Positions 61,858-64,000 of a stretch of DNA of 64,000 nt are shown here, in pieces. The stretch comes from Facklamia sp050409585. GTDB taxonomy: Bacteria > Bacillota > Bacilli > Lactobacillales > Aerococcaceae. The first letter of the stretch is position 1; every line of letters begins with the position of its first letter. The stretch lies in the NCBI RefSeq assembly GCF_050409585.1, contig NZ_JBNUPE010000005.1:87206-151205 (forward strand), in the 5' to 3' direction. Both the position numbers and the translations under genes were made by a program. The notes below the pieces were generated by a model, which was given only the letters and a program-made list of their open reading frames with translations, was not told the DNA's origin and did no database searches.

Positions 61858-62511
61858 TTAGTTAAAAGCTTGACTCCAAGCTTGAGGATCTTTGTACCAA
61901 TTGGCTAAGCTTTGCTTATGACTTGCAAAATCAGGTTTTTGGGTAACCGTATCGATCAGAGTGGCATAATCACTCAAGGTGACTAGCGGGAAAGATTCTT
62001 TAGCAAAATTTTGACGACCGGCATCTAATAAGTAATTAAAGATAGCTAGGGCCCCAATCACTTGACCACCAGCATTTTGAACGGCGTGAGCCGCTTTAAT
62101 GACGCTCCCACCGGTTGAAATCAAGTCTTCAATCATTAGGACTTTTTGTCCTGGATTTAAGTGGCCTTCAATTTGATTGTGCATGCCGTGTCCTTTAGGA
62201 CTAGACCGCACATAAATCATTGGTAAGTTTAATTCTTGTGCCAAGAAAGCAGCGTGAGGAATACCAGCAGTAGCTGTACCCGCGATCACTTCGACCTGTG
62301 CAAAGTTTTCTTTAACGGCTGCTACCATAGCTTCAATTAAAAGCTGCCGGCTTTGCGGATGGCTAATAATTAGGCGGTTATCACAATAAATGGGTGATTT
62401 TAAACCGCTTGACCAGGTAAAAGGGGGATCTAAGCTGATTTTAACTGCTTCAATATCCAAGAGGATATTAGCAATCTTTTCTTTACTGCTGGTTTGATGA
62501 ACGTTTTCCAT
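61858..62511 (-). CDS. pyrE: Orotate phosphoribosyltransferase
   Basis: 217 residues. PRPP motif VLMIEDLISTGGSVIKA; VEVIAGTATAGIPHAAFLAQ and MIYVRSSPKGHGMHNQIEG are typical. Makes OMP from orotate and PRPP. Nine bases after pyrF. Confidence 0.96.
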   Translation of the reverse strand: MENVHQTSSKEKIANILLDIEAVKISLDPPFTWSSGLKSPIYCDNRLIISHPQSRQLLIEAMVAAVKENFAQVEVIAGTATAGIPHAAFLAQELNLPMIYVRSSPKGHGMHNQIEGHLNPGQKVLMIEDLISTGGSVIKAAHAVQNAGGQVIGALAIFNYLLDAGRQNFAKESFPLVTLSDYATLIDTVTQKPDFASHKQSLANWYKDPQAWSQAFN

Positions 62512-62520
62512 GATGACCTC

Positions 62521-63258
62521 CTATTTTAATAATTTTTGTGCTTCAGCTATTTTTTTAACTATGTCCATGTAAGCCGCTTTTGGATTATCTGCCTGGGTAA
62601 TTGGACGACCAATCACGAGATAATCACTGAGATTTTTAACAGCAGTTTGGACATCAGCGATACGGTGCTGGTCATCCGTACGATTTATCGTTTGTGGGCG
62701 TATTCCTGGTGTAATCGTTAGGAAGTTAGTATGAGTGACCTCTTTGATCGCCTTAGCTTCATGGGGTGAGCAAACTACACCGTCAAGGCCTGCTTGGTGA
62801 CTTAATTTGGCATAGTGTAAGGTTGAAGTTTCTAAACCGGCAGTAATCAGTTGTTCTTCTTCCACTTGTTGGTTAGAAGTAGAAGTCAGTTGAGTGACTG
62901 CAATCAAAAGGGGTTCTTTTTGACCAGAAGGTGTCCCTTGTATCAGACCTTCTTTGGCTGCTTCCATCATTTTAAGTCCACCTGCCGCATGGACATTAAC
63001 CATGGCTACATCCAATTGAGCGAGAATTCGCATGGATCTCATCACGGTGTTAGGGATGTCATGGAGTTTAAGGTCAAGAAAAACAGCATGACCCTGACTG
63101 GAAATGGTTTCTAAAAGTTGAGGGCCTCCCAAATAGAAAACTTCCATGCCGATTTTTATATTATGGGGACCTTGGGGTAAAAGCTTTAAAAAGTCTAAGA
63201 TTTCTTGATCACTGGCAAAATCAAGCGCAATAATGGGTAGTTGAGGATTGAGTTCCAT
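62521..63258 (-). CDS. pyrF: Orotidine 5'-phosphate decarboxylase
   Basis: 245 residues. Catalytic FLDLKLHDIPNTV (Lys, Asp, His); LDGVVCSPHEAK and FLTITPGIRP are present. Converts OMP to UMP. GTG 63267 is in the SD (AAGGTGG); ATG 63258 is the start. First gene of the operon behind the leader. Confidence 0.96.
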   Translation of the reverse strand: MELNPQLPIIALDFASDQEILDFLKLLPQGPHNIKIGMEVFYLGGPQLLETISSQGHAVFLDLKLHDIPNTVMRSMRILAQLDVAMVNVHAAGGLKMMEAAKEGLIQGTPSGQKEPLLIAVTQLTSTSNQQVEEEQLITAGLETSTLHYAKLSHQAGLDGVVCSPHEAKAIKEVTHTNFLTITPGIRPQTINRTDDQHRIADVQTAVKNLSDYLVIGRPITQADNPKAAYMDIVKKIAEAQKLLK

Positions 63259-63273
63259 AAAGTCCACCTTTCT

Positions 63274-63307
63274 AATAAAAAACGCCTAACCACATATTCG
63301 GTTAGGC
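63274..63307 (-). terminator. Intrinsic terminator of the pyr leader
   Basis: An 8-bp GCCTAACC stem (63300-63307 with 63284-63291) and a T-run on - (63282-63274), located 16-49 bases before the pyrF ATG. Confidence 0.88.
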
Positions 63308-63391
63308 ATAAAAGATATATCCATAAAAGCATGCCCAAAGGCATACTCAGGGTGTGGATCTTCTTTCATGCTTCTCTGAACATGTTTAAAG
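63274..63391 (-). promoter_or_regulatory. Probable PyrR-controlled attenuator in the pyrF leader
   Basis: On -, a stem with CATG/CATG and an outer CUUU/GAAG pairing closes the loop UUCAGAGAAG (63391-63360), close to the PyrR-binding consensus (CNGNGAGG). Next, AUGCC/GGCAU (63344-63331) forms one hairpin. Then GCCUAACC/GGUUAGGC (63307-63284) with a U-run forms a terminator just before the pyrF SD. GGGCAU can instead pair with the AUGCCU at the foot of the terminator, giving an alternative antiterminator. No pyrR gene is in the window. Confidence 0.7.
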
Positions 63392-63412
63392 CGATCGTTT
63401 CAAATTGTTAAG

Positions 63413-63441
63413 AGTATAAAATGAATCAAAGGAATTGTCAA
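63413..63441 (-). promoter_or_regulatory. Promoter of pyrF-pyrE-MFS
   Basis: On -, a perfect TTGACA (63441-63436) and TATACT (63418-63413) are 17 bases apart. It is the strongest consensus promoter seen here. It gives a leader of about 145 bases. Confidence 0.88.
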
Positions 63442-63761
63442 TAGGAAAATAAACATTAAAAAAATTATGTGTTAAACGTAAATGATAATGTCTCAAGAGA
63501 ACACAAATCAAAATGTCCCACTATCCTCTATAATAAATGATGAAAAGGATAGGAGGGAAAATTTAGGTATTTAACAGAAAGAGAATGTTTAAGATTAATG
63601 GGATTTGATGATAAGGATATAGATATACTTGAAAAGACCCATCCAAGAAGAAAAAATGCACTTCAAGTATTTTATATAAACAAGCTGGTAATTCAATTGT
63701 GGTAGATGTATTGGAAGTCATAGTAAATGAGATAGTTAAACAAGAAAAAATAAAGCTAATG

Positions 63762-63788
63762 AACAATAAGACCTTCTTGTTTTTTTTG
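63762..63788 (+). terminator. Possible weak terminator after the methyltransferase scrap
   Basis: AACAA (63762-63766) can pair with TTGTT (63777-63781), with poor inner pairing, followed by eight T. It lies inside the decayed reading frame. Confidence 0.35.
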
Positions 63789-63806
63789 TTATATATTCAG
63801 TATAAT
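63777..63806 (+). promoter_or_regulatory. Possible promoter of the AbrB-like gene
   Basis: TATAAT (63801-63806) is perfect; the best -35 is TTGTTT (63777-63782) with an 18-base spacer. Confidence 0.4.
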
Positions 63807-63834
63807 TAAAAGTAGGAAAAGTAGGAGGGATCTA

Positions 63835-64000
63835 ATGGATAATTTTATTGAAAATGCAAAGGTAATGGCTAAGGGACAGGTGACGATTCCAAAGGCAGTA
63901 AGGGATCTTATGGGAATTGCTCCTGGTGATCGAGTTAGCTTTCTAGTCAATCAAGGAAAGGTTCAAATAATAAACTCTAAGGATTATTTGTTAGCCTATG
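63835..64000 (+). CDS. AbrB/MazE/SpoVT-type DNA-binding protein, N-terminal part (cut by window end)
   Basis: 55 codons are visible from ATG 63835, behind GGAGGG. VMAKGQVTIPKAVRDLMGI and APGDRVSFLV form the swapped-hairpin beta barrel of AbrB/MazE-like proteins. These are often antitoxins or small regulators. The rest of the protein, and any toxin partner, lie beyond 64000. Confidence 0.88.
   Translation, partial: MDNFIENAKVMAKGQVTIPKAVRDLMGIAPGDRVSFLVNQGKVQIINSKDYLLAY

Larger units (their letters stand above)
63553..63809 (+). pseudogene. C-terminal remnant of a DNA cytosine-5 methyltransferase, frameshifted
   Basis: From 63553 the frame reads GKFRYLTERECLRLMGFDD and KDIDILEKTHPRRKNALQ, then a stop at 63703. 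In another frame from 63672 it continues LYKQAGNSIVVDVLEVIVNE to the stop at 63807. Together these are the typical C-terminal motifs (LTxRExxRLMGF and QxGNSIVV, motif X) of C5-methyltransferases. A frameshift near 63670 splits them. There is an upstream TAG at 63550 and no room for the catalytic PCQ/ENV motifs. So only the tail survives. Confidence 0.85.

Noticed and set aside
63563..63766. 67-codon open frame on - over the methyltransferase remnant
   Set aside because: Hydrophobic shadow without SD; the + strand shows clear methyltransferase motifs.
1..64000. CRISPR arrays, tRNA/rRNA genes, IS elements or prophage
   Set aside because: No regularly spaced repeats, cloverleaf-type sequences, transposase-like frames or phage genes were seen by reading; a computed search would be needed to exclude very short remnants.

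Overview
The window is a contiguous piece of a low-GC Gram-positive (Firmicutes) chromosome, most likely order Lactobacillales. The evidence is strong AGGAGG-type Shine-Dalgarno sites, LPXTG-anchored surface proteins, an Enterococcus-type ntp V-ATPase operon, a copYZA copper operon, a murB-potABCD cluster as in streptococci, and an S10/spc/alpha ribosomal cluster with no map gene between adk and infA. An Aerococcaceae-like genus would fit, but this is inference and the genus is not proven.

Layout. 1-11111: the ribosomal protein supercluster from the 3' end of rplB to rplQ, with secY, adk, infA and rpoA, all on +. It ends in a structured 3' element matching the position and layout of the L17 downstream element. 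11359-13869: the ECF transporter energy-coupling module ecfA1-ecfA2-ecfT. 14051-19021: a giant LPXTG-anchored subtilisin-like protease lying between ecfT and truA. 19146-21902: truA, a GNAT acetyltransferase and a two-domain PPK2-type polyphosphate:AMP phosphotransferase. 21982-24156 (-): tandem U32 proteins of the tRNA-hydroxylation type. 24359-32789: nine-gene ntpFIKECGABD V-ATPase operon. Its proteolipid keeps all five residues that bind Na+ in the E. hirae enzyme. 32790-33163: a gene-free stretch full of inverted repeats. 33164-40186 (-): yebC-family gene, an asymmetric ABC-F ATPase, ppk1, ppx and a nucleoside deoxyribosyltransferase-family gene. 40346-43514 (-): copY-copZ-copA behind two cop boxes.

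43651-50702: a DUF4349-type lipoprotein, pta, an LPXTG-anchored amidase, a DUF4430-type lipoprotein (-), tsaE, a GNAT gene and murB. 50882-54692: potABCD polyamine uptake. 54803-56368: a small unrecognised protein and a GT2 membrane glycosyltransferase. 56477-57154 (-): CpXC protein. 57306-60465: flavodoxin-like protein, rpiA, pdp and an ECF S component. 60564-63258 (-): pyrF-pyrE-MFS operon behind a consensus promoter and a leader that looks like a PyrR-controlled attenuator. 63553-63809: a frameshifted C-terminal scrap of a DNA cytosine-5 methyltransferase. 63835-64000: start of an AbrB/MazE-like protein, cut by the window end.

How the genes combine. The window links nucleotide economy (pyrFE, pdp, rpiA, NDT family, adk), polyphosphate metabolism (PPK1, PPX, PAP) and Na+/copper/polyamine transport. 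It also carries two different cell-wall anchored hydrolases. No CRISPR array, tRNA, rRNA, intact mobile element or clear multi-gene defence system is visible. The most unusual material is in the RNA-like structures (11141-11278, 32820-33129, 63274-63391), the surface hydrolases, and the decayed methyltransferase at the right edge, which hints at accessory DNA beyond the window.
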